Shown here: in pieces, positions 22,548 through 33,613 of the stretch
Position numbering within the stretch: position 1 is the stretch's first letter
Layout of the letters: the number at the start of each line of letters is the position of its first letter
Position numbers and translations under genes: made by a program
DNA from: Aedes albopictus
Lineage: Eukaryota; Arthropoda; Insecta; Diptera; Culicidae
Assembly: GCF_035046485.1 (NCBI RefSeq)
Contig: NC_085138.1
Location: 360,719,238 to 360,783,237, forward strand
Direction of reading: 5' to 3'
Length of the DNA: 64,000 nt
Notes under the pieces: model-generated
The model's database searches: none
What the model was told of the DNA's origin: nothing
Seen by the model: only the letters and a program-made list of their open reading frames with translations

Positions 22548-24098
22548 CACAATGGAAAAAATAGGTATAAAACGCGAATAAATTCAATATCTCTGCTCGG
22601 AGTGAATGGGATTGAATGATTTTTTGACACAAACTGTAAAATTCTCTATAGTTTCAAATAAGGAACGTGTCATTCGCCGCACGATGCTGGAAGTGAATGT
22701 ATTTAGCTCGTTTTACCCCACTCTCTCTCTTTTTCACCTTTTTCGAAAATTTCTGAAGAGCAAAATAAATGATATTTTTAAGTCGTGATTGTGTAAAAAC
22801 TTCCGTAGTACATCTTCAAGTAACCCCGATATCCGCTATTTCTTTGAAATTTCACATGTATCCCACATTTCACATGTATCAACCCTATGTTAAATTGCCG
22901 ATACTATGGAAGTTTTTACACAAATACGAGTTAAATAAGTCATTTACAGGGGATAGACAAAATGATCGGGACAGGCAAAATTTTCACTTTTCAAAAACTG
23001 TTCAGCTAGCTGTAACTTTTTGAAACGTGCATCAAATATTCTCAATTTTTTCTGTAAGTTGATCAACTAGTTGTGTATCAGTGGACAAAATTTGGAAAAG
23101 ATCGGGCTATTCTGCACGAAGTTATAAAGATTCTAGAAATAGGTATAATTATCCGACAGCCAACTTTGAGCTGTTATATCTTCGGATTCAATGAACCGAA
23201 TGCAATGAAATTTTGACTATTTATGACTTATATAATGAACTTTGAAAAACTTTTGACACAACTTAAAATTCTTGATACGGAAGAAAATCATTACGATTAG
23301 TTTATTTTCCTAATAAATCACCAAATTTTCTAAAACTTCAAGATCGTTTCAAAATTCAAGATGCTCATTATAGTTTATTTAAATTCCCTCTAATTGTCTG
23401 TAATATAAATATGTTTTGAAAGAAAGTAACAACATAGCCTTCAATGATTAGAAAAAGTATTGAGATGCATATTAAAGATAGACTAATTTACTAAAAAATC
23501 ATAAAATAAATAAAATCGCTATAACTTTTTCTCTTGTTAAATATTTCAAGTTGTCAAACGTTTTTTCGAGCTCATTATGTAAGTCATAATTGGGCAAAAT
23601 TTCATTGCATTCGGTTCATTGAATCCAGAGATATAACAGCTCAAAGTTGGCTATCGGATAGTTATACCTATTTCTAGAATCTTTATAACTTCGTGTAGAA
23701 TAGCCCGATCTTTTCCAAATTTTGTCCACTGATACACAACTAGTTGATGAACTTACAGTGAAAATAAAGAATATTTGATGCACTTTTCAAAAAGTAACCG
23801 CTAGTTGAACATTTTTGGAAAAGTGAAAATTTTGCCTGTCCCGATCATTTTGTCTATCCCCTGTATTTTGCGCGCCAGTCGGGAATAGATGAGGTTTTTC
23901 TCAAAAAGGTGTATGATAGAGAGAGTGGGGTAAAACGAGCTAAATTCACAAATTTTCAGCATCGTGCGGTGAATGACACCCTCCTTATCTGAAACTGTAG
24001 AGATTTTATCAGTTTGTGTCAAAAATTCATTCGAATCCATCCACTCCGAGCAGAGATATTGAATTTATTCGCGTTCTATACCTTTTTTTTCCACTGTG
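22548..24098. mobile_element. Foldback element with CACARTGGAAAAA termini, host of a nested copy
   Basis: Arms 22548-22770 and about 23880-24098 are inverted copies (CACAATGGAAAAAATAGGTA against CACAGTGGAAAAAAAAGGTA; TCAATATCTCTGCTCGGAGT). The 5-base direct repeat CGCTG lies at 22543-22547 and 24099-24103. A CAGGGGATAGAC-family element sits in its centre. Confidence 0.75.
22947..23863. mobile_element. CAGGGGATAGACAAAATGATC family, copy 2, nested
   Basis: TA flanks lie at 22945-22946 and 23864-23865. The termini extend through CGGGACAGGCAAAATTTTCAC on both ends, more complete than copy 1. This copy is inserted between the arms of the 22548-24098 foldback. Confidence 0.85.
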
Positions 24099-24103
24099 CG
24101 CTG

Positions 24104-25463
24104 TTATTGTATTTTGTCCGACGTATCGGTCCATTTGGGACCTTCTCCAGGGATTCAATTGTTACAGTGTTCTCGTCCAGTGTGGTTCGGCAGAACCTGT
24201 AACTGTCTCAGCACAATCGCACTTTTCTAACAATTCAATCAAAGCTTTCTGACGATTTTGCAATCATAATTCTCAATATAGTAGCTCGCGGATTAACACC
24301 TTATGAAAATAAGTCGCTTCAAAACCACCACAACGAGCCACAACAATGTGAGAATTACCTCATACCCATAAACGTTATACCCTGTGAAAAGTGCAACGAA
24401 CAGCCAACCCTTCGCTAGTTAGCCTACCCCAAAACTGTCTCGGTCAGCCGCCCCACGAGAAAAATGCTATTGAACCCCCGTGAGTCGTGAATCGCACCGT
24501 CGTCGCGGTCGGTCGTGCAATTGCACCGAGCTATGCACCGACCTTGGCCCAAATTGCACGCTGCATACCCTCGTCGGAACCCTTCCTAAGGTACCAACAC
24601 AAACACAGTCCAAAATGAAAAGTGTTGTTCACCGAGTTTCGTGACTCGGTTTGACTCTCCTCCGCCATTAGGTAGGTAGGTAGGTATGTAGGTGCGCGAT
24701 AGGGTGAAAAAAACGCCACTTTCGACCTAGCTCGACGTTGTCGTCGCCGCCGGGCGAATTTCGGTGTGAGTATGGTGCATGCGGAAAGGGTAATTTCGCG
24801 ATTGTTGTTCATAGGTACATGCATAGCGCATAGGTTGCCCGACTGGGCCTTCGACGGGTGTTGGGTTGTGTGTCGATATGATTTTGTGTTTATTTAAAGC
24901 AAAAAAAAAACTGGCTTTGGGTGATAGACAACGCAGACTGGCGGCATATTTTGGCTCATCGGCTGATGCTGACGAGTACGACACGACGCCACCGCCGCCA
25001 TGGGTGCAGTCAGTCGTGCAGCGATCGGTGTCGAAAAAATAGAAAATACATAAAGCAAATAATGACGGCGATTCGCCGAGTTTGTTGACTTAGATAGAAC
25101 CGCGTAGTGACACTATGGGCAATGAATGAAAATGGAAGGATGAAAATAAAACCCAAGTTTCCTCTTTTTCTTGATGTCTTGGACGACTCGCTCTGACCCT
25201 GCTTTTCACACGGACATTCTACCAGAAGCTTAATGCACCCCACCACTAGAGCTGAAATGTGCATGGATAAAAACGGGCGCGACGGACGGACGTGAGCTCA
25301 TTGAAAGGTGGAAGCAGCACTTCCAACAAATTTGTAAAGATAAAGTGGGCAGGGTATGTTGTAATAATGTCGGCCAACAACTCTGCTAAGCTGGATTCGG
25401 CACGACTGATCCGGTTGACACAAAACGGCTTGGAGCGCAGATACTACAATGGAGTGTTTGAAC
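24104..25463. other. GC-richer unique island, no gene recognised
   Basis: CpG-containing unique sequence includes GTCGTCGCCGCC and a GGTA microsatellite. An ATG in good context at 25000 (CCGCCGCCATGG) opens only ~16 codons. A promoter or untranslated exon is possible but unproven. Confidence 0.3.
24671..24693. repeat. (GGTA)n microsatellite
   Basis: GGTAGGTAGGTAGGTATGTA is a short, nearly pure tetranucleotide repeat. Confidence 0.85.
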
Positions 25464-25465
25464 TA

Positions 25466-25682
25466 CCGTCGTTCGGGGTGACATTGGGCCTAGGGGGTAG
25501 CATTGGTCCATCGAACCCACAAATTCAATATAAGTCAGAGAATCCAACGGTAGATGCAAAGTATCTTAGAATTATGTATTCTAGTAGTCTAGCACATAAT
25601 ATGCATTCCCGTCGTATTCTAAACGTACGTAATAGTGGCCCAATGTCACCCCGCTTTGGCCCAATGACACCCCGCACGACGG
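25466..25682. mobile_element. TA-target MITE, CCGTCGTTCGGGGTGACATT termini
   Basis: The left end CCGTCGTTCGGGGTGACATT and the right end, in reverse complement CCGTCGTGCGGGGTGTCATT, form ~27-base inverted repeats. TA is duplicated at 25464-25465 and 25683-25684. A second GGGGTGACATTGGGCC motif lies just inside the right end. It stays open within the 25292-25990 frame, so that frame is probably accidental. Confidence 0.85.
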
Positions 25683-25684
25683 TA

Positions 25685-26275
25685 CTTATAAACCGACTGA
25701 ACACAAACAATTTGTTCTGTGATTTTTTCGCCCATAGTGTCGTGAATGCATTCGTTTTGGGGGTAGCAGCTCACCACCATTATCATCATAGCAATATGTA
25801 TTTAGATTGTAGAATCGCGAGTGAATTGAAGGCTCGCGGTTTTTTCGCGCTACTTATTGTTCGTTGGCGGAGGTGGTGCGGCGATGCGGTGATGCAGTTC
25901 AACCGCAGCAATAGCACTTATGATGCAATACCGATGTGTGTTGTGTACCTAGGTACACAACCTAACAATAAAACAACAACACCATCGTGAGAGAGTGTTC
26001 TGGCTGAAATTGAAGGACGCTGACGGTCGACCGAACTGGGGTTGTTCACCTCAGCTCGCAGGTTTTAGCGACTCAGCGGTGTCGATTGACGCCGCCGACC
26101 GCTCGCGCTCCTCTAACTGCTAACGGATGCACTTCTGCGAAATATTTTTTTTTTACGACGCGATTTGCTTATGAAAATGCTATAGGGTAGTGTTGCGTCG
26201 GGTCGGGAAGATCATTTGTCAATGTACGACTGCTCACAGCAAAATCCACTTGAAAAGAGCTGGCGTTTGCAAAAA
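25685..26275. other. GC-richer unique sequence, no gene recognised
   Basis: This region is continuous with the 24.1-25.5 kb island. It contains an opposed pair GCGGCGATGCGGTGATGC and TGACGCCGCCGACC, but no coding frame I trust. Confidence 0.25.
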
Positions 26276-26358
26276 TATATAAAATTCAAAGTCACATTCG
26301 CTGTCCATCATTCTGCTGGGCCACCGGAGTACAATGTTGGATCTCAGTCAGCGCAGCG
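26276..26358 (+). promoter_or_regulatory. Candidate core promoter and first exon
   Basis: TATATAAAA at 26276-26284 is followed ~30 bases later by an initiator-like TCATTC (26308-26313). An ATG at 26334 reads MLDLSQRS up to a possible donor GGTGAGC at 26359. The spacing is right for a TATA/Inr promoter. No downstream exon was identified, so this is speculative. Confidence 0.2.
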
Positions 26359-26744
26359 GTGAGCATGACTTGAGCTGCTATTCATTCTGATGTCAGCAAA
26401 GTAAGTTGTAGAGAGACCTACTTGAATCGGATTGGATGCATCATCGCAGGCAAAACTTTGCGGACGGTCAAGAACAATGATCACATTGTGTGGCATTTTA
26501 ATAGATTCGTTTGAATTCGAAATTCAACAACTTTGATCCTGCTTAATTCACTTAGAAACTTCGATTTCTTTGCTTATGGTGAGCACTCGTGTAATCTGAG
26601 TCTATAGTAACGCAAAGGCGGATAATACAAATGTCACTTAAGTGTTTGTTCAGAAAGCTGTTACGCAGCTGCTTTTTTTATAGACCCTAGGTTGGATTAG
26701 GATTACAGAAAACAAGTAACGAGTAAGGAGTTAAGGGAAGTATA

Positions 26745-27587
26745 CACACCAAAAATCGTTTGAAGGTTTCAGCAAAATGGTTTGCTGAAGCATAATCAGC
26801 AAACATACATTTTACTGAAAAAATCAGTAAATGGCTCGTGTTCGCTGAAAATCAGCACAATCGTCTGAATTACTGAAATTCCAGTAAATTTTTCCCGACC
26901 GGTCGCCACCTCGGCGAACCACTTGTCAAAATATAACAAAAGTAAAAAAGTTAGCCTTGTGCATCGCTTGTTTTTACGGCAACAGAAATTCAGTTTTCAG
27001 TTCAATTTGAGAAGTATTTCCAATGAAAAGGGGTTTTAAGTGAATAATTAAACAATTTTACACATTTTAACAGGTATGTATCATAGTTTAAAGAAATAAT
27101 AATATAATTATTGTCAAAAATTGTTTCTCTTATAGGAGATTTCCAAGCATAAAAAATCAACAGAGGACCCGACGGCACCGGCGACGGCTGATGAGCTTCT
27201 ATTAACCGCCCCCGATCCAAAAATTTCACAATTTGAATGTTTTTTTTTGTTAACATGAATACAATTGTGAAAATAAAATATGTCTTTGTGTTTCTGTGCA
27301 ACTAATCAGGTGATTTCAATAAACAAAAGTGGATTTTCATTTATTTTGATTTAATTTGCTGAATTCCATCAGCAATGTGCTACCGAAACCCACGTCGGTC
27401 GAAATCACTGAGTTTTCAGCAATCCTCAAAAATTTGCTGATCTTTTCAGTAAACTTTTGACGTTTACGATGACATTCGACATTGCTGAAAATTTCAGTAA
27501 TTTTTATTGCTGAACGGATTGCTGAAATTTCAGCTCGGCAAAATTCAGCAAAACTTTGCTGATTTTCAGCGAAAAAAATTTGGTGTG
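26745..27587. mobile_element. TA-target element with TCAGCAAA subterminal arrays and an intron-like core
   Basis: The ends CACACCAAAAATCG and, in reverse complement, CACACCAAATTTTTTTCG are inside TA duplicated at 26743-26744 and 27588-27589. Both terminal regions are crowded with TCAGCAAA, TTTGCTGA and TTACTGAAAT in both orientations. The core has CAGGTATGT near 27072, an acceptor-like TTATAG near 27132-27137 and AATAAAAT near 27273. A pack-MITE carrying a captured host fragment is a possible reading. I cannot identify the fragment. Confidence 0.7.
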
Positions 27588-27589
27588 TA

Positions 27590-27794
27590 GGGAGTGTTCA
27601 AAAGTGAAAAACAAGGGGAAAGGGGGGAGGGCACTGTTGAAGGTTCCTTAAAAACTATCTTAAGCATAAATCATCGAATGTGCATGTAAAATTTGAGCAA
27701 CTATGTGTGGTCAATAAATTAGGTTCAATGTTAGTATGGCAATCCCCAAAAGTAGAGCTTATCGGATCCACAAGCACAGTCAGTCTAGAACGCC
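27590..27794. other. Short spacer between two elements
   Basis: This ordinary AT-rich sequence has a G-rich run near 27615-27630. Nothing was recognised. Confidence 0.3.
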
Positions 27795-28102
27795 TTAACC
27801 CTTTGGAGCCGGAGGGGTCATATATGACCCCAACATAGAAACGGCTGTATAAATTCACCCATTCGATAAAACAGGATACTGTCTTCGGCAAAGTTGTTGT
27901 AAATTGAGTCTTCTATTAGGGAAAAATGAGAAAATTTGTATTTGGGACTTCATTGATAACCTAGAACATCCTGAACATCATGAACTTTGGAAAAACGAAA
28001 TAATTGACATACCAGTTGTTCTAAAACCTGAACTTGGATGTGGGTAACGTTTCTATGTATTCATTTAGCCTTCGTCAAGAATATCAAAAGGTATTTTATA
28101 TT

Positions 28103-29345
28103 CTGGGATGTTCTAGGTGTTCCAAAATCTCCTATAGGGAAGTCCTTCAAATCTACATGAGTAATTATATGTATTTTCGCCACAAATAATATCAATGCAT
28201 AACCTACTGGGATCCGTCAAGCTCCTGACATTTATAATGTCATTTATAGATACTATAGGGATATTCCAGGTCAGCCAAACTACCTTGGAGTTCAGAACTG
28301 CAGGTCTACACTCGTAACAGTAGCCATATCTGCTATACTGAGTAACGTTGCATAATCAAAAGCAGTTACTGGAGCAATCTGAAGTTTACTAACTTATTAT
28401 AAACATTCGGGAAATTCAGGGTCGTCCAAATTGTTCTATAATGAAGCCTTTCAAATCTACAAGAATAACTATATGTGTTTTCACCATAAATAATAGTATT
28501 GTATAATCTGCGGAGATCCGCTAAGCTCTTGAAATCTCAAATGTTATTTAGAGACACTACAAGGATATTCCAGGTCAACCAAACTACCTTGGAGTTCGGG
28601 ACTTCAGGTCTACACTCGTAACAGTATCCATATCTGTTATACTGAATACCGCTGCATAACCAACCACCGTAACTGGAGCAATCTAAAGTCTACTAGCTTA
28701 TTATAAACCTTTAGGACATTCAGGGTCGTCCAAATTGTTCTATAATGAAGTCCTTCAAGTCTACAAGAAAAAATGTATGTGTTTTCGCCATAAATAATAG
28801 TATTGCATAATTTGCTGGGATCCGCGTAGCTCTTGTAATATAAAATGTCTTTTAGGGACACTACAGTGATATTCCAGGTCAGCCAAACTACTTTGGAGTT
28901 CATGATTTCAGGTCTACACTCGTAACAGTATCCATATCTGTTATACTGAGTACCGCTGCATAATCAACCGTAGAAACTGGAGCAATCTGAAGTCTACTTT
29001 GTTTTTATAAACCTTTAGGACATTCAGGGTCGTCCAAACTGTTCTATGATGAAGTCATTCAAATCTGCAAAAATAACTTTATGTGTTTCTCGTTAAATAA
29101 TTGCATAGCATAATCTGCTGAGATCCGTGAAGCTCTTGAAACCTCAAATGTCACACTATGGAAATGTTCCAGGTTATCCAAACTATTTTTGAGTTCAGAA
29201 ATCTCGTAATATCAGCTATATCTGACATACTGAGTAACGTTTCATAATTAATCGCGGTGACTGGACCAATCTGAAGTTCACTATCTATTCTTATGAACCT
29301 TTGGGACATTTAGGGTCGTCCAAACTATCCTGAAGTTTAGCTCTT
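28103..29345. repeat. ~300-bp satellite, about four copies
   Basis: Landmarks recur at ~300-base spacing: CATTCAGGGTCGTCCAAA near 28418, 28718, 29017 and 29310, and ATTCCAGGTCAGCCAAACTA near 28264, 28570, 28873 and (diverged) 29169. It lies inside the piggyBac-type element. Confidence 0.85.
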
Positions 29346-29394
29346 CATAGTAACAGTAGTTATTCTCACAATGAATTTTAAACTGCAATCTGTA

Positions 29395-29480
29395 ATCCCC
29401 ATGGCATATCATGAGTAGGACACGGTTGCACCCCGGTGTAAAGTTTCATTAATAAATTAATAATAATAATATCATGAGTC
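29395..29480. repeat. AT-rich microsatellite between the two satellites
   Basis: A TAATAATAATAAT-type run lies near 29457-29472 and separates the two arrays. Confidence 0.6.
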
Positions 29481-29689
29481 ATATCAAGATGGTGTTGAGA
29501 TATTGCAGATCAACAACACTGCTCCGAAGACCATAGCTTTAAGTCTACTTTTATGATAATGGTTTTGCCACTACGTTAAGTAGTACTACATAGTCCACTG
29601 TACTTGCCAAAGCAGTTAGAGGAACAATAAGCGTTGCTATACATTTTTGGGATATTATGGGCTTCCTTACTGTTATGGAGCTTAGTTGA

Positions 29690-31050
29690 TGAAAAGAACC
29701 ACTGTAACTTTCAGAAGACTTACTGGACATGATAGATTACAAATCGTAGCTTTGTAATCTGAAAAAAAAAAATTCCGTTGCATTTTTAGAATTTAGGATC
29801 TAAACTCAAGAACAGTTTGGATGACCTGGGATATCCCGACTGATCTGATATTGTCTATTAACTTTTCAGAAGACATACTGTTCATTATCATCATTACAAA
29901 TCGTGGCTTTGTATAACGAAAGAAGTTACCGTTACATCCGCAGACCTTAGGATCTAAACCCAAGAACAGTTTGGATGACCTAGGATATCTCAACTGAACT
30001 GATATTGTCTATTAACCTTTTAGAAGATTTACTGGTCATGATAGATTACAAACCGTAGCTTTGTAGTTATCGTTACGCCCGTAGTCTTCAGGATGTAAAC
30101 TCAAGAACAGATTGGATGACCTAGGATATCCCGACTGATCTGGTATTGTCTATTAACCTTTCAGAAGACTTACTGGACATGATAGATTACAAATCGTAGC
30201 TTTGTATGATGAAAAAAGTTACCATTACATTTGTAGATTTTAGGATCTAAACTCAAGAACAGTTTGGATGACCTAGGATATCCCAACTGATCTGATAATG
30301 TCTGTTGAACTTTCAGAAAACTTACTGGAAAGGATAGATTCCAAATCTTAGCTTTGTATAATGAAAGAAGTTACCGTTATCCCCGCAGACCTTAGGATCT
30401 AAACCCAAGAACAGTTTGGATGACCTAGGATATCTCGACTGATCTGATATCCTCTATAAACTTTTCAGAAGACTTACTGGACATGATAGATTACAAATCG
30501 TAGCTTTGTATAATGAAAGAAGTTATCGTTACACTCGTAGTCTTCAGGATGTTAACTCAAGATCAGTTTGGATGACCTAGGATATCCCGACTGATCTGAT
30601 ATTGTCTATTAACCTTTCAGAAGACTTACTGGACATGATAGATTACAAATCGTAGCTTTGTATGATGAAAGAAGTTACCATTACTTTTGTAGATTTTAGG
30701 ATCTAAATTCAAGAACAGTTTGGATGACCTAGGATATCCCAACTGATCTGATAATGTCTGTTGAACTTTCAGAAGACTTACTGGACATGATAGATTACAA
30801 ATCGTAGCTTTGTACAATGAAAGAAGTTATCGTTACACCCGTAGACTTCAGGATGTAAACTCAAGAACAGTTTGGATGACCTAGGATATGCCGACTGAAC
30901 TGATATTGTCTATTAACCTTTCAGAAGACTTACTGGACATGATAGATTACAAATCGAAGCTTTATATAATGAAAGAAGTTACCGTTACACCCATAGCTTT
31001 AGGATCTAAACTCAAGAATAGTTTGGATGACCTAGGATATCCAGAAAAAA
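29690..31050. repeat. 152-bp satellite, nine copies, three-monomer higher-order pattern
   Basis: GGATGACCT(A/G)GGATAT recurs near 29820, 29976, 30115, 30268, 30420, 30570, 30722, 30875 and 31027. Three monomer types are told apart by the preceding block: A (ATTTTAGGATCTAAA), B (CCTTAGGATCTAAACCC), C (CTTCAGGATGTAAAC). The order is A B C A B C A C A-like. Copies 3 and 6 share a diagnostic TGTATGATGAAA..AGTTACCATTAC, and copies 4 and 7 share ATAATGTCTGTTGAAC. Confidence 0.85.
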
Positions 31051-31161
31051 TATTCTTTATAATATTCTACCGTTTTGATGCTATTGACCACCAAAACTAC
31101 AGAAAAACGTAGAAAAAACTCCATAATAACGCTTGGAAAAATTCCGGCTTCAAAGGGTTAA

Positions 31162-31420
31162 ATGCCTTCTGCAACCATTTAGCCCATTTGTGAAACGCTT
31201 CAAAACGCCTCTGAAATCCACTCGAAGCTCACCTGAGAGCCGTGATTTGCCTTTAAAACACTTTTAAAACACCTTAAAAACCCCCTGTAACGTCCCTAAG
31301 ATCTTCTGGAAGCTCCCAATACGCCTCTAAAACCCACAGAAAATCCACTGAACCTTCCTGAAACGCTTTCGAACTCTGAAACCCCAAAAAGCGGTCATGT
31401 AACGCATCTGTTCTGGCATC
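31162..31420 (-). repeat. CCCTGAAACGCC-type degenerate repeat
   Basis: Words such as AAACGCCTCTGAAATCC and AAACACCTTAAAAACCCCC are the reverse orientation of the GGTTTCAGGGGCGTTCC repeat at 52.0 and 55.7 kb. Confidence 0.6.
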
Positions 31421-31576
31421 CAGTGGCTGAGTATGAAATCTGTCCCGGCAACAAATTAAGAAACCCCCCCATTATCGACGCTCCATATACTAGGCGCCCC
31501 TCCGCCTTTTGCCGAAATTGGGAAAAAACCCCTATCTTGGGGCCACATCTGTGCACGGGCCTGAGGAGCACCCAGG
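31421..31576. other. Unassigned segment, possibly a 3' element end
   Basis: GGCGCCCCTCCGCCTTTTGCC and a C7 run give this segment a distinct texture. It directly precedes the LINE fragment and may be part of another inserted element. Ends are not definable. Confidence 0.25.
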
Positions 31577-33470
31577 ATTAGCATTAGCATTAGTATTGAA
31601 CAACGAACACTGTATGAGGTTAAGAAGGTCCTCTGAAAAACAGCAAGGCTGCTGGGAAGGACGCTCCGGTTGATCTTTTTAAGCACGGGAGCAAGCTGCT
31701 ACATCAATCAAGCTATCAGATTCTTGTTAAGATTTGAGAGGATGAAGAATTGCCTACCAGCTGGTTGGATGGCCTCACATACCAAATCTACAAGAAAGGG
31801 CACAGACTAGAGTGTGCCAATAACTGAGGGATTACCATTTTAAATTCGGCAAACAAGATACTGCCGTGTGTCCTGTTCAACAGAGTGATACCTCTTGAGG
31901 AGTCCTTCGTCGGCAAATACCAGGCTGGTTTTCGTAAGGGTCGATCAACGACGGATTAAATGTTTATCCTGCGGATGATCTTAGATAAATTTCGGTCACA
32001 CTCGCCATCTGTTCACTGATTTTAAAGCAGCGTACAATTCAATGAAAATAAATTAGCTTTGGCAGATTAGGTCAGAACATGGTTTTCCGGCGAAACTAAC
32101 TAGGCGGATACGCGCAACGCTGGATGGATCAAAATCAAGTATTCGGATCGCAGACGAAGTGTCTACCTCGTTTGTGACCTTGGATGGATTGAAGCAGGGT
32201 GATGCTCTTTCGAATTTGCTGTTCAGCATTGCACTCGAAGAAGCGATTGGGAGGTTCGGTGTGCAGAGAAATGGCACTATTATCACACGATCGCACATGC
32301 TCTTTGGCTTTTCGGACGATATTGATCTCATCGGCATCGATCGTAGGGCAGTGGAGGAAGCTTATACTCCTCTGAAGACAGATACAGCGAGGATAGCCTT
32401 GACGATTAACTTTACTTTTGATGGCGGATAGGGACAGAGGCAGGCCTAGTCGTGCTGAGGCAGTGATTGATGGGGATGTGTTTGAATTTGCTGAAGACCC
32501 GGAAACTTGGATATCGGCTAACGACAACTCATAATGGACTCCCAATTGGGCTGGAAATGAAACAAGAGTCACACATCAACATTCTCGTACTCATAATTCT
32601 ACCATGGATAGGATAGAAAATTGACAGCAGCGCAAAAGGTAACCAGTTCGATTAGTAGATTTAGAATAGAATACATTTAGGCGCTGTACAAAGTGTGAAT
32701 ACAGCTGCAAATTGGAATCACTCACGTAGTGCCCTAGTAGACAAAAGAGCTGTACATTAGGTTAAGTGGTTGAAGAATAAGAAAAAGTCGCTGATTCTTC
32801 CGGTTGCCCTCTACGGTCACGAGGCGTGGACGTTAAAGAAGGTAGACCGAAAAGATGTTGAAGTTTTTGAACGCAAAGTGCTGCGGACAATTCTCGGTGG
32901 GAAACAATAAAATGGAGTGTGGCGCAGACGCATGAGTCACGAGTTGTACCAAGTGTACGAAGATGCAAATACAGGTCGGACTCGATTATCCGGAGTCGGG
33001 GTTTGAAGTTTCCTGCATTAATATCTCGGAAACGGATAGCTGTAGAAAGCAGAAATTTTGACTGAATACCAAACAAAGTTGGTTTACCAAACTATCCAAA
33101 GTTCAGCTATCTAAAGCAATTCGTTTCCTAGATATTGATTTGGGAAGCTTTACAACCTGAATCCGAATAATCGAGTCCGATCTGTTTTGTGAAGCGTTTA
33201 AAAAACGGCAGACTGCAGTGGGCTACACACGTAGTGCGAATGTCGGAAGAAAAAACAGCGAAAACAATATTCGGCATGGGCACCGGGTAGAGTTTGGCGA
33301 CTCCGTGGGCGGTCGCGAACGCGCTGCCTGTACGCGGTTGAAGAATTGATCTACGATCTCTACACATCCGGCGAAACTGGAAGAACATCGCGCAAGATTG
33401 ACGAAGATGGTGCTCTACTATACACTCGGCGTTGGAGTAAAGTTACTTTGTAGCCAACAAGGTAGGGTAG
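31577..33470 (+). pseudogene. Broken non-LTR retrotransposon, reverse transcriptase region (RTE-like)
   Basis: The intact protein would be an endonuclease/reverse transcriptase that copies its own RNA at a nicked target. Conserved pieces can be read in changing frames: IYKKGHRLECAN (~31785), YQAGFRKGRSTTD (~31918, then a stop), LDGLKQGDALSNLLF (~32180), FSDD at 32309-32320 where the family has (Y/F)ADD, then ALYGHEAWTLKK (~32803) and GRLQWATHVVRM (~33207). The endonuclease half is missing. Stops and frameshifts are numerous, and a MITE at 32972-33184 splits the C-terminal region. The 3' end near 33466 runs into GTAGGGTAG repeats, as RTE-type tails do. The clade is from memory of motifs, so moderately sure. 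It is certainly inactive. Confidence 0.8.
32972..33184. mobile_element. pogo-like TA MITE inside the LINE fragment
   Basis: Inverted termini are CAGGTCGGACTCGATTATCC and, in reverse complement, CAGATCGGACTCGATTATTC. The left flank is TA (32970-32971) and the right flank TT, read as a mutated TA. Removing the element and one flank rejoins the LINE reading frame (DAN-IVKRLKNGRLQW). CAG...CTG ends with a TA target suggest pogo/Tigger-type mobilisation. Confidence 0.85.
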
Positions 33471-33539
33471 TGAAAGTAGTAAGCTATCTTCCAAAGCGTA
33501 AGGCTTCCATACAATTATCTTAATCTTAGATATTTGCCC

Positions 33540-33613
33540 ACATCAAGAAGTCCTGGGACATTATGACATCGGACGTTAGAGGGTTAGAAAATAGAGTGGA
33601 GTAGAGGTTAGGG
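33540..33613 (+). repeat. GGTAGAG-type minisatellite, left part
   Basis: TAGAGGGTTAGAAAATAGAG and TAGAGGTTAGGG continue after the 33616-35069 element at 35072, so the element landed inside this minisatellite. Confidence 0.6.

Larger units (their letters stand above)
27799..31157. mobile_element. piggyBac-type non-autonomous element (3.36 kb) filled with satellites
   Basis: TTAA is duplicated at 27795-27798 and 31158-31161. Immediately inside are inverted termini CCCTTTGGAGCCGGA and CCCTTTGAAGCCGGA. TTAA plus CCC...GGG ends is the piggyBac signature. A palindromic GGGGTCATATATGACCCC lies near the left end. No transposase is present. The interior consists mainly of two tandem satellites (see 28103-29345 and 29690-31050). 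Confidence 0.8.

Noticed and set aside
25292..25990. Longest gap-free forward frame (232 codons) as a gene
   Set aside because: A TA-flanked MITE (25466-25682) makes up about a third of it, there is no recognisable domain, and composition looks non-coding.
29690..31050. CRISPR array
   Set aside because: Units are tandem with no unique spacers, and the window is eukaryotic.
31577..33470. Active retrotransposon
   Set aside because: Stops, frameshifts, an altered catalytic box, a missing endonuclease and an inserted MITE rule out activity.
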